A DNA stretch of 64,000 bases, taken from Phoma sp. XZ068. Taxonomy: Eukaryota > Ascomycota > Dothideomycetes > Pleosporales > Didymellaceae. The position numbers and the translations under genes are program-made. Shown piece after piece: positions 8,472-20,357 of this stretch. The stretch lies in contig RBKR01000005.1 of assembly GCA_004835665.1 (NCBI GenBank), forward strand, positions 744,001 to 808,000, written 5' to 3'. The notes under the pieces are model-generated. The model saw nothing but the letters and a program-made list of their open reading frames with translations. It had not been told where the DNA came from and searched no databases. The stretch's first letter is position 1. The number at the start of each line of letters is the position of its first letter.

Positions 8472-9536
8472 CCGGTCGTGGGCGTGTCGAGGTACCTCAC
8501 TGGCGAAGAAATAAGTTTTTGGCCCTCGGACTAGTATTTTTAGGGTTATCTTGATAACAAACCGTTGAAAGGTATGCAAAATTACATGTACGAGGCTCAC
8601 TTGGCATGCTAGGAATTATTGGGATCAGAATTGTGATAGCACTGTTTCAACTTTTTGGTCAGTCTCCACAAATGACACAATAATAACATTTTGGACGATT
8701 TCTTTACAAATGAACACTTTAATGAGGTGATGGTAGCGAGTATCTGGTGCGTTGACCATTCTTCTGTTCGTTGGGTGGGTTGTTTCGCTGGCTGGCCGCC
8801 GAGGTTCAACACCATCGCAAGTTCCAACTCATCAACTCTCAGTCAAATTTGAATCTACATTATTCTTTACATATCTGCATGGCTCAGAAATATTTTCTAA
8901 GCAGAATGTATTGACAGGACGCCACGTTGTGTGCATGCGGGTGAGCTGTGTGCCGCCTTTGTTACTTCGGTCACGGCATGCTCGAAATCAGCATACCTAA
9001 TACTATTTTGCTTGACAATGCTCCTTTCATTATGATGCCACACTTCTCCAACGGCTTCTTTGAGTGTCCATCGCATGCAGAAAATGGCACGAACCCTCGA
9101 CCCTGTTGAAGGGTTTATTATTTTGTTTGCCTTTACCAACATTTAGGGGAACATGAATGCTCTCGTACTGTAACCATTCATGAACTACTCCAAGAAAACC
9201 AATGTGTAACAAATCGTCGGTTCATCAGTACTTTTCCGCAACATTCGGAAGACAGTTTCGTGGCTAACGACATCACTCGATTCTCATTGCCCACGAGGAA
9301 GACACGGAAATCATTTGGTCACACCTATGGGAATTTACTTGTCATAACCCACGCAAAACATATTCGGGAACTGATTCGCTGTGGAATGCTTGAGAATACA
9401 ATTAATATTGCTGAGGACTACAAGTTATATACATGATAGCAAATCCGGTCTATATTGCTGCTGGATGCGTTCGAATCCACTTCGCCCCGGTCTGATATCA
9501 CAGTTAATAGTTCGAATTGATGCGATGATATACAGG
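8472..9536. other. intergenic, no gene seen
   Basis: About 1.1 kb without a convincing frame, splice pattern or structured RNA. A T-loop-like string near 9471 was examined and has no cloverleaf around it. Confidence 0.5.
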
Positions 9537-11596
9537 CTAGTAGGCTGACGTAGTTGCAGGGTAAATTGGCGACGGAAAAGACGGAACGTACGAACTCGTG
9601 AGTGGAGCGAAAGAGTTCGTATGCGTCGCGTTTGCCTGACCAGACGATGTAAGGTTGCCCGTGACCTTCTTTTCACCCGTTGCAATGTCATAGTGATATA
9701 GTGTGCGGTTGAAGTAAGCCAACGCAGCCTCGGCTAGGAATTGTTCCGTCAGCACAATGTCTTCCAAGGCAAGATGTGAGAGAAAACTCACGTTGGTAGT
9801 AGGGCACCTCATGACCAGACTCGTAGATGCGTGCAAAGCTGAAGTTACCATACTGGCGCACCTCGCCATACTCAGTTCCATCCACGACCATAGGCTCGTA
9901 TCCTGCGGCACGGAACTCCCTGTAGTGAGTATAGTCGACTGCAAGACTGATGGCCTCGCCACCGAACCAGTTGCCTGCCTGTTTTAGCAATCGTGAAAGA
10001 AGAAAACAAATGGGCTTTCTCACATATGTAGTCAGCATCGCCATATGCCAAACTGACACGCACATCCTGGTCGAGTAGGTGCTCCAAGTCGAGTCTGAAG
10101 TTGGGGTAGATAAAGTCGCCAGTGTTCTGGAAAGCGAAGTAAATGCCGTTGTTACTAGAGTAGTTGAGAGTAACACCAAGAGCCTCCTGCATTTCTGGCA
10201 GATTGAGGTACTTCGGGTAGTTGGGAGGCGGGGTAGGGTCTTCGTAAGGGTGCCTGATGTCGTAGACACCACGACCACCGTATTAGTAGTACGACGATTC
10301 GACATTGTCGCGGCATACGTCAGCAGCCTCGTTGCATAGTTGCATGACTCCAGGAGTCAATTCAGCTTCTGTGATGGGTGCATCTACATGGTAGTAGCTG
10401 GCATTGCCTTCAGCTGCAGCTCGACACAGCTTGATTTGGTCCAGACATCCATTGTACATGTTGTTTGCGAATTTGGCGTAAGAATAGACAGTGTCGTTGT
10501 ATGCCTTTATGCCGTAAGTGCTGATAAAAGTCAGTGAACTACTCGAAATTGGAGATCTCAGCATGACTTACTTGTTAACGGCGAATTCAGAATAGTGTTC
10601 TGCTTGAACGGATCTGACTGTATTAGCGGAACGCTGATGTACATAAGAGTCTACTACATACTCATCGATGATGCCGTTGATTATACCAAGTGAGTTGAAA
10701 TTAAGTGGATAACCCGACATACTGCCGTTCTGGATCTTTACATTCTGGTCGTAAAAGTAATTAAAGAAAGCTGGTCCGTAATGTCCTCCGTAAGACTCGG
10801 TGAAAAGATTGAACTCCCGCGGGGTCCTAATCTTGGTGTCAACCTTGGGGATAGTATTCAACAACGCTTGGAGTACGTGCTACAAATTCACACTCTTAGT
10901 AACTTAAACCAAGCGGATCCCGTGATGTGAACTCACCCAAGTTGCGACAGCAGCGAGATCAGTAGTGTCAATAGTCCCAGCATTGAGAGGCTCCGAAAGT
11001 GGATATTTTCCGGTTGCCGGCCAGTTGCTCGAGTTATAATGGAAGTCCTCGGACAAAGGATTGAAGCTGCCAACGCCTTGCTTTTGGTAACTAAAACCTG
11101 TGCCGACGGGCTGGGAGATGTACAGCATGTTGGAAATATTGTTCCAGCTGTATGGATTGTAGTACGTCGTCAGGTTGTCGTTCAGCATGCAAGGTCCATT
11201 CTCTTCGAAAAGGCCGATTAACGAATCGCTTCCGGCCCCACCGTTCAACCAAAGAGTGAACGAATCCAAATCCGGCTTGTTACGAGACTCAAAGAATCAG
11301 TAAAAGACATGGATCTGGTCATCATTAGGTCAGAACTGGCACGAAGATTTCGTACATACGTCTGGTCTAAGATCTACATATCCCGAGTAACTATGTACGC
11401 CAGGTGTAGTCTCGCAAATACCAGGGTTCTTGTATCGAACAGTAACATTGTTAGGAGCTGAAGCGGTTTTGTAGTCGCTGGTCTTTTTTGGCAGGTACAG
11501 ATGGTCACTTCGTTTGTGCCATTGCTTCTTGGAAAGAGCATTAGACTGAAGCGCAAGCGAGGCGAGCGCCAGGGTGGTCACTGGTTTCGTGAACAT
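9537..11596 (-). pseudogene. secreted serine carboxypeptidase (S10), broken by two in-frame stops
   Basis: Seven exons (11360-11596, 10937-11314, 10662-10879, 10572-10613, 10024-10520, 9792-9974, 9537-9733) join into one continuous frame of 584 codons, with consensus splice sites at all six introns (45-58 nt). The product would have a signal peptide (MFTKPVTTLALASLALQSNA) and the S10 landmarks: catalytic Ser in TESYGGHYGP, Asp in AYGDADYIC, His in ESGHEVPYYQ. Two nonsense codons interrupt it: TGA at 11297-11299 (codon 85, where FYWFFESRN is expected) and TAA at 10283-10285 (codon 371, just before YGGRGVYDIRHP). The oxyanion segment reads NGGAGSDS instead of the usual NGGPGSSS. The catalytic residues, splice sites and frame are otherwise kept, so inactivation looks recent. 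Sequencing error is the main alternative, but two independent stops make it less likely. Confidence 0.8.
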
Positions 11597-12047
11597 GATT
11601 GACCGTGGACTTTCTTGAACAATGGAGAGTCAGAGAGATGGAAGACAAGCTTCCTTGGCGTATTTAAGCAACTATCCAGAAGCTTGTCATGTAACCTTAC
11701 TGAGGTCACTATCTCGACCATCTGCGGGGTTTCGTATATGACCCTGGCTTACGCGTGCTCGGTGTTTCTGCTCCTGCCTTTGTTGGCTTAGACGCCTCGT
11801 GCATCTCACAAACCAAACTCCATACGGCTATCAATCTCACCAGCTTCACTACATGACGTAGTTGCCCAAGGTTCAACCCAAGTGAGATGGAGCAAGGACT
11901 GATGAAAGACATTTCGAGCTTCCTAAAAAGTTATAGGGCAAGTACGACAGCGGCTCGGATGCCGCTCACGTTCCGAGTACTTTGCTTAGGAACTAGCATA
12001 TTCCCGGTCACTGCCGTCCCGGGTACCGTTGCACACGGTAGAGCAAC
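11597..12047. other. intergenic
   Basis: Former promoter of the carboxypeptidase gene and 3' flank of the CorA-like gene. Nothing else is recognised. Confidence 0.5.
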
Positions 12048-14081
12048 TCAAAAGCCGCCAGTCCGTTGAGGCTGCACAGCGTCAAGGACCTCGAAACTCT
12101 TCACAATACTCTGTGTGTTCGGTTTCGTAACCCTGCTTTCAATGCGCCTTCTTTTCAGTCTGCGGCTTCGAGCCTCCTTCCAGGTAACAAGCCACTCTAG
12201 GATCGCGCCTCCGTAGAACGCAAGTAAAAGGCTGAAACCTACAGTACCAACAGTCAGACAGCCGGCGATAAGCCAAAACAGTCGCTGTGTGCTTTCCATG
12301 TCTCTAATGTCAGAGAAATTCATCCCAAAGAACGATGAGATGAACGACAGCGGAAGGAAGATGATGGTAACGATAGTAAAGACGAGAATTGCTTTGCCAT
12401 GATCTTCAAGCCGGATATTGACGAGCTGAATCGTGCGGTTGATGAGAGTGTTGCTATTGTCGCGCAGGTCCACAAGATCGGCGTATTCGCGTTGGAGATT
12501 GTCCAGCAACTGTGCCGACGGGTCGGAAAGGTGGTTCGAGAAGGATAACTGACGATAGGTAGACATATCCGCTGGAGGTATCGACGCTGTCGACATGTGT
12601 TTGTATGCTTGTGTTGAGGGGTGCGACTGGCCCCGTGCTCCGTCAGGCTTTAGGATGTTCTGAAGGCTACTGACAAGTTCAATCTGCTGCTCCATGATCG
12701 AGATGATAATATTCAGTTCTTCTTGTACTTGCAGTAGGTCCATGACAAGCTTCGTGCTAGGAGCCCGGTGCAAACGATATTGCAGGTGGCCTAGGTAGTT
12801 GGCATATCTGTCTGACAGACAGAGCGTCATGTCTGACCAGAAACTGCGATGCAACATCCCCAAAGCTCCATTTAGAGCGGCGATTACGTGTGTCGAAGCC
12901 GTGTAATCTTGGTCGCCTGCAGTGTTTATATACGCGTTGCGAATGCCGCGAAATGAGATCTCCGCAATTCTCGCTGACAACTGTAGAGGTGGCCAACGGG
13001 ACTTCCAGCTCTGGTTGCTGGAGAAAGTGACAACGTGGCGTGCATCCACCACCAGTATCCATAGTTCATCGACATTTAGGCTTGTTGGGTAATGGCCATA
13101 CCAACGCCGAACTTTTAAATCCAGATTGCGATCAGTCAGCCACGGCTTGTGCTTGGTAAACACTTGCTGGGACTCCCTATCTGTTGTATCTTCTAGCCGG
13201 TAGAAATGTTGCAAGATCGAGCGGAGCATATGTGAGGAGCTTCTGGACGATTGAAAGCCTTCTCTCGGATCTACTTGGAATCTAAGAGGAGGTGTCTCAC
13301 CATCGACAGTCCAGTCTAAGAAGGGCACGCTGAGTAGCATTGGCGCCTCACTGTGTCTGCTTTTGCCATCAAAGCCATCGTTCAGGCGCTGAAAGAATGG
13401 CGCAAAGTACCTCCCGTGCTTCGAGAATCGTTCTTGCTGGTTTACGCAGTGCTCTAGTTGGCCGAGCGATGCAGCAGTCTGCTGAGGATCCTTATCCCAA
13501 TTCGATAAAGCCACGAGGCATCCAGATAAGTAGTTTGAATACTTGCTGGATATGTGTATCCAACGACATTTTCGTAGCTCTGGTGGGTCAGAGGCTGACG
13601 TCTGCACCTTATCGCTTCGTAGACAATTCATCCATCCGAACTCAACAGCAAGCTTCTGAAGATGCACACGCTCACTCTTGTTGGCGTAATCCAGGGGTAT
13701 GCTGCTTGCTAGCTTGTCTCTGTTCTCCAGTTCCGGCAGCAGCGTGGACGACAGAACCTCATGCATGTCCAGCATGGAACCGAGATGATTACGTCCGTCA
13801 TCGAGGCGCACATCATGGATCTGGATTTGTGAAGGCGAAAGACGACGATTGCGCCAATACGGATCGCTTTGCCAGTCAACCGTAGGGGTTGCGGCCTTTA
13901 TGGGGTCCATTGGCCAGGAATGCGTGCCAACATGGTGTTGGTGAAGCGCGTCGCGCACGCGGTGGGAGCGAATCACAGGCGAGCCAAACTCGATGACACT
14001 CGATTGGCCCCATCTCACATTTTTGTGGGGAGCTTCAGCCCTCGGCAAGGCAAGATGCCATTTTTGACAATGGGTCTGCAT
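12048..14081 (-). CDS. CorA-like (Mg2+ transporter-type) membrane protein
   Basis: An intronless 677-residue protein. The last 160 residues carry the CorA signature: a long helix that would point into the cytosol, a first membrane segment (VFTIVTIIFLPLSFISSFFG) ending in GMN (GMNFSDI), and a second segment around LIAGCLTVGTVGFSLLLAFY, then a basic tail. In CorA proteins the GMN motif forms the cation-selective pore mouth. The long N-terminal part is typical of the fungal CorA-like families, whose substrates are mostly unknown, so Mg2+ transport is not established here. It is divergent from the DUF2231-like gene with 138 bp between starts. The first ATG is taken as the start; a later one is possible. 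Confidence 0.8.
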   Translation of the reverse strand: MQTHCQKWHLALPRAEAPHKNVRWGQSSVIEFGSPVIRSHRVRDALHQHHVGTHSWPMDPIKAATPTVDWQSDPYWRNRRLSPSQIQIHDVRLDDGRNHLGSMLDMHEVLSSTLLPELENRDKLASSIPLDYANKSERVHLQKLAVEFGWMNCLRSDKVQTSASDPPELRKCRWIHISSKYSNYLSGCLVALSNWDKDPQQTAASLGQLEHCVNQQERFSKHGRYFAPFFQRLNDGFDGKSRHSEAPMLLSVPFLDWTVDGETPPLRFQVDPREGFQSSRSSSHMLRSILQHFYRLEDTTDRESQQVFTKHKPWLTDRNLDLKVRRWYGHYPTSLNVDELWILVVDARHVVTFSSNQSWKSRWPPLQLSARIAEISFRGIRNAYINTAGDQDYTASTHVIAALNGALGMLHRSFWSDMTLCLSDRYANYLGHLQYRLHRAPSTKLVMDLLQVQEELNIIISIMEQQIELVSSLQNILKPDGARGQSHPSTQAYKHMSTASIPPADMSTYRQLSFSNHLSDPSAQLLDNLQREYADLVDLRDNSNTLINRTIQLVNIRLEDHGKAILVFTIVTIIFLPLSFISSFFGMNFSDIRDMESTQRLFWLIAGCLTVGTVGFSLLLAFYGGAILEWLVTWKEARSRRLKRRRIESRVTKPNTQSIVKSFEVLDAVQPQRTGGF

Positions 14082-14219
14082 TCCGGTCCTGCAGGTCGGC
14101 TCTCCGCAGGCTTGAAGCTGTTGTCTCTGCTCTACTTAGCAACACCTGTTCATCTTCGCTGCATTGCCTTGCACCTAGCCCCGATCATTCACACCAAAGG
14201 ACAACGATAAACATCAACA

Positions 14220-14832
14220 ATGGCGTAAGCTACCCCTACTACACCTCAATAGCTCGAACGTATGCTGACCAAAGCCAGTCCTACCCACCCAGCCTTCGTG
14301 CACTTCCCAATTGTATTCGCAGCCATTACTGGCGGTTTAGATGCAGTATACTATCTCTCCAAGCTCCCTGCCACTGCAGGCTTGGTGAACTCCGTGTGTA
14401 AGTATTACCTGGATATTAAGATGAGACAGCGTCTGATCCCATGCAGTCAAATCATTAGACAATAGCGTTCAGCCCAATGTCTTCCCTGTATTGTCCTACT
14501 ACACCACCATCCTCGCAATCCTCACCACTCTGCCGGCTGTGGTGTCCGGTGCCCTGCAGCTCATGCCCGTAATCCAACGCGACGGATTCCAATCGAAAAA
14601 GGCGAAGGTTGGTGTACTACATGCGTTGATGAACGATGTTGCGCTGTTCGCTACCATCTACAACTGGTGGACTCGCAGCCAACAGATTGGCTTTACACCC
14701 AGCAGCACAAATGTGCTCATCAGCGCAGCCCTGGCGCTGCCGTTGATCTTGTACTCGGCGTCCTTGGGTGGATCACTCGTGTACGAGCATGGCATGGGCT
14801 TCTCAAGGAGCAACCCCAAGAAGTTCCAGTAG
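14220..14832 (+). CDS. small DUF2231-like membrane protein
   Basis: Three exons (14220-14224, 14279-14397, 14447-14832) encode 169 residues starting MAPTHPAFVHFPIVFA. The first exon is only 5 nt; introns are 54 and 49 nt with GCTGAC and TCTGAT branch sites. The HPAFVHFPI motif and roughly four hydrophobic segments (around FPIVFAAITGGLDAVYYL, TTILAILTTLPAVVSGALQL, LHALMNDVALFATIYNWW, VLISAALALPLILYSASLGG) fit the DUF2231 family of four-helix membrane proteins, whose function is uncertain. The C-terminus (EHGMGFSRSNPKKFQ) probably faces the cytosol. Confidence 0.8.
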
Positions 14833-15505
14833 AGCGACGATAACGAAGAGTTGGAGATGCGGTCATATCCGAGATGCGGAGGGCGGTGGACAACATATGT
14901 TCGAAGTGGGTTGGCACCGGATGTTGGGTCGTGCCATGATAACTAAATCAACAAATTTCGGAACATAAGGCGCATTTTCTCCACAGTAACAATCGGCAAT
15001 TGACAAGAGATACAGGCCTGCGAAAACTCCGATGGCTATTGCTCATCAGCAGTTACCGACCGCCAAGTGCCTAGCTTATCGTCCAGCCCCGCAACTTTCA
15101 CAAACCACGCGATAAGACCCACCTACTCCAATTCAAGGAGATATTGATGGCCCTCGGGCTTGCTGTTTGTGATGCACGTTACGCCTTTTACGTAGTGATA
15201 TGCTCCAACGGGCCGGTTGACAGTGACTGACCAGTCAACCATCACTTCCCCTGCGCTTATCATCTTAGCCAACCTTGTACATGCCAGCATCTAACCTTAA
15301 GAGTACAAAGATATTGCAGAACCCTTGTTTCCAAGCCACGAGCATACCATGGACAATCAAGAATACGGAGTGAGCTCGACAACGACTCATGAGAGTGGGG
15401 TGAAGGCCAGCGACCGTGTTGAGCGATGGAGGTATAAAGCAGCTACAAAGGCCGGAAGGTACGATCGTCAGCCAAGTCAAACTCCACGCCTTGGAGGTAC
15501 TTAAA
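14833..15505. other. intergenic
   Basis: 3' flank of the DUF2231-like gene and promoter of the amidase gene. Short overlapping frames only. Confidence 0.5.
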
Positions 15506-17413
15506 ATGGTCGCTTCGTGGTCCTTCAGCGTCGCTATTCTCAGCCTTGCTTCCAGCGTTCAAGCAGCTGTTTCGTCTACTGGTTTCACCGTCTCTCTTAC
15601 GGACATCGATTACTTCCTTCCTCCGAAACCAGTGGCAAACATTGCCGGCTGCGATGTGTTGAAAGAAGCATTTACCGACGGCCCTTTCGTCCCGTTTACT
15701 GTTGTGAAGACTGATGATTATGGCACACTGGATCTAGCATCAGTCACGGCCAAATACGCAGAGCAAGATGATGTTTGGCAAGAAGGATTCCTTGATGGTA
15801 TGCAAAAGCTTCAGCATATGCTGGAGGTGTAATTATTAACAAGCTTAGCACTCTACGTGACTGGTGGTAGCGCGGGGAACATTTCTGCTACAGTAATCAC
15901 CGGCACAGTGTCTGGTGATCTAAAGCCCGGTCCATACTTCATCAACGCAGCTGGCCAAGTATACGGGGCATGGCGACTATACAGCGACGTAACAGGCGCC
16001 TTCACCGAATCTGCAATTGCCAAAGGCGATGGCTCCTACTCTGTGCTTCCTGCAGGAACTATTGGCCAGAAGTTGGCTCTGGCCGTTCCGTCTCGTCTCT
16101 ACTTCGAGAAGACTGCTGAGAAGCCATTAGCTGGTGTTCGCATCGGCATCAAGGATATCTACGACATCAAAGGCCTACGCACTTCCAATGGTAACCGAGC
16201 TTGGTATTGGCTGTACCCGCCCGCCAACAACACTGCGACTCCTGTTCAGAATCTCATCGACGCTGGTGCAATCATTGTCGGCAAGATGATCACCTCGCAG
16301 TTCGCCAATGGTGAAACGGCCACTGCTGATTGGGTCGACTACCACGAGGCTTTCAACCCTCGAGGTGACGGCTACCAGGACACCTCATCTAGCTCCTCTG
16401 GTGGAGGCGCAGGTACTGCTGCGTATGCATGGCTCGACGTCTCGCTCGGATCAGACACCGGCGGCAGTGTCCGTGGTCCATCGCAAGTCCAAGGAGTCTA
16501 CGGCAACCGACCCTCCCACGGCCTTGTCACCCTGGAACACACAATGCCCCTGGCCCCCGTGCTCGACACAGCCGGCCTCCTTGCTCGCGACCCCCTCGTC
16601 TGGCGCGACGCCGCCCAAGCTATGTACCCCAACATCAATATTAGCGCCACCTACCCATCCTCCATCAAGACTCTTGCCTGGCCCGCCGAAGCTGACAGTC
16701 CCACCAACGCACTCCTGATTGATTTCCTCGCCAATGTTACCGATTTCCTCGGCGCCAACACAACAGAGTACAACATCACCGCCTCCTGGAGCACCGACAA
16801 CCCCACCCTCGAACCGCTGGCAACAATGATGAACCTAACCTACGCAATCCTGATCACCAAGCAACAAGTCCCACTTGTCCGGGAGCCCTTCCTCGCCGAC
16901 TACGCCGCCAAACACGACGGCCGCACGCCCTTCATCAACCCCGTCCCGCTCGCGCGCTGGGGCTGGGGCGACAACCAAACCGCCACCCTCGCCGACGGCA
17001 TCGCCAACAAAACAACCTTCATGTCCTGGGCAAACTCGACCTTCCTCGCGCCCTCGCCGGAAACCTGTTCAGAGAGCCTCGTCATGTACGTTGGCTCCGT
17101 GGGGCGCACAAACTACCGCAACGTGTACCTCAAGGAGCCTGGCGTGCCGCTTGGATGGAGCAATAGTCGGATTTCGATTTTCTCCGAGGCGCCGGACTTT
17201 GTGGTGCCGATTGGTGAGGCGGCGTATAACTCGAGCATTACGAACCATGTTGAGTATCTGCCTGTGACGGCGAATTTCATGGTGGCGAAGGGGTGCGATG
17301 GCATGTTGTTTAGTTTGATTGCGGATTTGTATGAGGCGGGTATTGTGAAGGAGGCGCTTACTGGGAGGAGTGGGATTACCGGGGGTGATACGCTTTACCG
17401 CCGGGGATGCTAA
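15506..17413 (+). CDS. secreted amidase (amidase-signature family)
   Basis: Two exons (15506-15797, 15849-17413; 51-nt intron) give 618 residues. An N-terminal signal peptide (MVASWSFSVAILSLASSVQA) predicts secretion. The amidase-signature catalytic parts are present: Lys in GVRIGIKDIYDIKG near residue 199, the SSSSSGGGAG loop with the cis-Ser near 278, and the nucleophile Ser in GSDTGGSVRGP near 302, together forming a Ser-cisSer-Lys triad. The first 130 residues before the Lys form an extra N-terminal domain common in secreted fungal members. The substrate is unknown; the family hydrolyses amides. The ATG at 15506 is chosen because it starts the signal peptide. The gene is convergent with the lipase, with 134 bp between stops. 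Confidence 0.9.
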
Positions 17414-17547
17414 ACCGGACGTTGTAGAATATAATAGAGTAGAAAATAATAGAATAGACTTCGTAACTTCAAGTTGTGGTAATGTTTTGTGAGAGGCCGT
17501 TTCATTAATCATTAAACTATGATGGTATCTTCATAACTCATCACTCA

Positions 17548-18578
17548 TCACTCAGCACTCAGATCCCTGATCTCAATCCCCTCCTGTCCCTCACACGCGC
17601 TGATGTGTCCGAAATACCACAAATGCGCAGCGATATCAATACCAAAATCGCCCTCGTTGCCCTTGAGGTTCAGGCTCCCAGTCAGAACATTGACATCGCC
17701 TGTCCCTGGCTGTGCAGAGTTACCGCTGGTAATGTAGTACTCGGGGCTTGTATGCCTGTAGCCCAGCAGCGCAGGTGGCAGCTTCGGGACGGGGTCAGCC
17801 TTGTGCGTAACGCGGTAGGTCTGGCCCTTGGATGTGTTGGAGATGTAGTCTGAAAGCCCCTGGAGCCCAACTTTCGGCGCGCCGTAGGTGTATAGATCGA
17901 CTGTTGTGCCTTGGCTGCGGAGTACGCCGGCTGCGAGACTGGCCAGAGCGCCGCCCAGGGAGTGACCGGTGGCAACGACCTTGAAGGTGGGGTACTGGGC
18001 TTGGGCTTTCTTGATGGCGGCGAGAACGTTAGTCTGTGCCTCAAGCCATGATTGCCAGAAGCCAATTGAGGAGCCGCAGGTAGTGCAGATGGAGGTGGGC
18101 GCGACGGGGAAGTTCAGGTTGGTGAGCCAGTTGCGGACGGATCTTGACCCACGGAAAGAGAGTACGATGAGCTTATTTGTTGTGTCGGTGGCGACGAAGC
18201 CCGTAATGTCGGACTTGATGGAGCTGATGCTGGTTAGTACTTGTTCGAGCTGTGCATGGGTGGAGGGTTATTGCTCACTTCTCAAATTCCGTCAGTGTGT
18301 TGGTATTGGCTGCTTCTACTCGGGCACAGTTGCCTTGAGGACAAGTAACTTTTGTGTTGGGGCTGTTGTTGTTTCCGAGGCAGTATGCTGCGGCAGAGTA
18401 CTGGCTGAAGAATTGAAGTTGGTCAAGCACGTTGGCAGATACCGCTAAATCAAAAGTCAGATACAGACTGAAAGTAGATCGAAGTAGATGTACCTCTCTT
18501 CTCAATTTCAACTGGCACAGCAGTGACGAGGCCGACGGTAGCGAGGAGCACAGCTCCAAGTCTCAAAATGGAGGACAT
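17548..18578 (-). CDS. secreted class 3 lipase (feruloyl esterase/triacylglycerol lipase type)
   Basis: Three exons (18494-18578, 18279-18444, 17548-18223; introns 49 and 55 nt) encode 308 residues. A signal peptide (MSSILRLGAVLLATVGLVTA) is followed by VPVEIEKR, a probable Kex2-type pro-region. The nucleophile elbow GHSLGG lies near residue 170; the acid is probably in the VTHKADPVPKLPP segment, and the His in AAHLWYFG near the C-terminus. This matches secreted fungal class 3 lipases and FaeA-like esterases; which substrate is used cannot be read from the sequence. Several Cys (CLGNNN, CPQGNC, CTTC) probably form disulfides. Confidence 0.9.
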
Positions 18579-20357
18579 GATCTTGACGTTCTGAGATTCA
18601 GCTCGATGCGCAAGCAGGCAAAGTACAGCGAGACAAAGTCCAAGTGTCCAAGTGAAGGGTAGACAAAACGTTCTTCGCTGCCACGACCCATCAACAAGCA
18701 GCGAGAACCTCCACTAGATATACGCCTTCAGGATACCGACTTTTCGGATTTTTGTCCGCCATATCCACCCTGGACAGCCTAAGCTGGTAGTCCACACCCC
18801 GGTCCAAAACTTACGAAAGCGGAAGTCCGTGCCTCACGTTCATTGACCATACTTTGTTTAGACATTAATCCGTACCTGACAGGTAAGACACGCCCAAACG
18901 GGTAGGACCTCGCTCCGCATCCAATTGGCACGAGGTACAAATGTGCAGATTGCTGTGCGGGTATCGAGGCTGCGTTTGGTAGAATAGCAGGGATACTGCC
19001 GAATCCTGGAGCTGGAGCCGGCATGAGGCGTAGTAGGGCTGTGTTATGGTCCAGTCGCAACTTTGCAACACTGGCACATTATCCGGTGGAGAGTATCTTG
19101 AATGCCAGTGTTGCTCAAACCGCTGTTGCTGCGTTCGCCCTCCACGCAAATGTTCGGTATCACATGTGAAGCGTCTTCAGGCTGAGCATGTTGTTACTAA
19201 CCACCTGCATGAATGCACACCATCAACATCTGGAGTGCAGCGGCGAACTACCTTAGCCCCCGCAACGTTCGCCAATCATGGTGTTGATCACTTCACTGCA
19301 GTCAGCTGTGTAAGCTTAGCTTCAGCTTGGGGGCCAGGAACCGCTGCCGAGTTCCTCAGGCCTTTGGCGGAAATAAAACAAGTTCCAGCACCAAGATCAA
19401 CGGAATCCGAGAGTCACCTGCAATTGAAAGGATGAGTGGTGAGTGTGTCCCTGCTGAGCTTAGAAATTTCTCTTAAAGGTACGTATGTTCGATAACGCGC
19501 TGCACGCGCAACTTCGTAAACTCACAAGTTGATGTTTGGAGTTTTGGCAGCATAATGCGGGGAAGCAAGGTGACGTCAAACATCTCCAGGTGACCACGGG
19601 GCGTGTCGACGAGACAGGAAGGCCGCCAGAAGGCATAATCGCTAAAAGGTACATGCCTCGAGGTACCATAGAGTGAATGTGTGGAGAAGCAGGAAATACC
19701 TCGGTGTACTCACCTGTTCAAGCTAGGCTGTCGGCATATTTTATGCGGGGATGGACGATCTCCAATATTTCGTATCTTGGCCGAGCGCGTACTTGACACT
19801 GGGCACGCGACGAACACGATGAACGATTTACGCACCGATGTGGACAAGCTTACTTTCAACGCTCCGCGGTACTCCCGGTTGACCGCTGAAGCATTATCCT
19901 TGGTAAGAGTCAGCTGTACACGGGCGTGTGTAAGGAACAGGAAACGTTCGCGCAATGTCGTCCAGTTTCGGCGAACGGTTAATCTACGCTCAGGGATCGA
20001 GAGCTATGCTACCTGGGCCTCCACGTTGTCCAGAACGGTTGTTTACGTGCCGCAAAGCTTGTCATTCGTGGGAGATGAAAGACTGCGGTATCGCTGTGGG
20101 GACCACGTGTAGCGTCAAGGATAAATTCTTACGGCAAAACCGAATACCAGGGTATCAACGTGTGCGCTGAATCATGCAACTGAATGTACCACAGTATAAT
20201 TTTGACACTCAGACCAACATTGCTGGAAGAAAGAGACTGTTGCAAGGGTGTAAAATTGCCTCTAACGGGTATCGCTATATGTACTGAATCGCGCAGACAT
20301 CGGGTCGAGAACGGCAGTGCGCGCGTGACCAATGCTCCTTTGCGCAAGGGTGATGGT
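18579..20357. other. gene-free stretch, 1.8 kb
   Basis: Only short overlapping frames on both strands, without splice patterns or recognisable domains. No tRNA, repeat or transposon ends were seen. Confidence 0.5.

Noticed and set aside
9465..9490. T-loop-like GTTCGAATCC suggesting a tRNA
   Set aside because: No acceptor, D or anticodon stems can be built around it.
11297..11299. Selenocysteine or programmed readthrough at the TGA
   Set aside because: Fungi lack selenocysteine insertion, the expected residue is Trp, and a second stop (TAA) follows.
19955..20170. 71-codon plus-strand frame in the 1.8-kb gap
   Set aside because: Overlaps other random frames; composition not protein-like.
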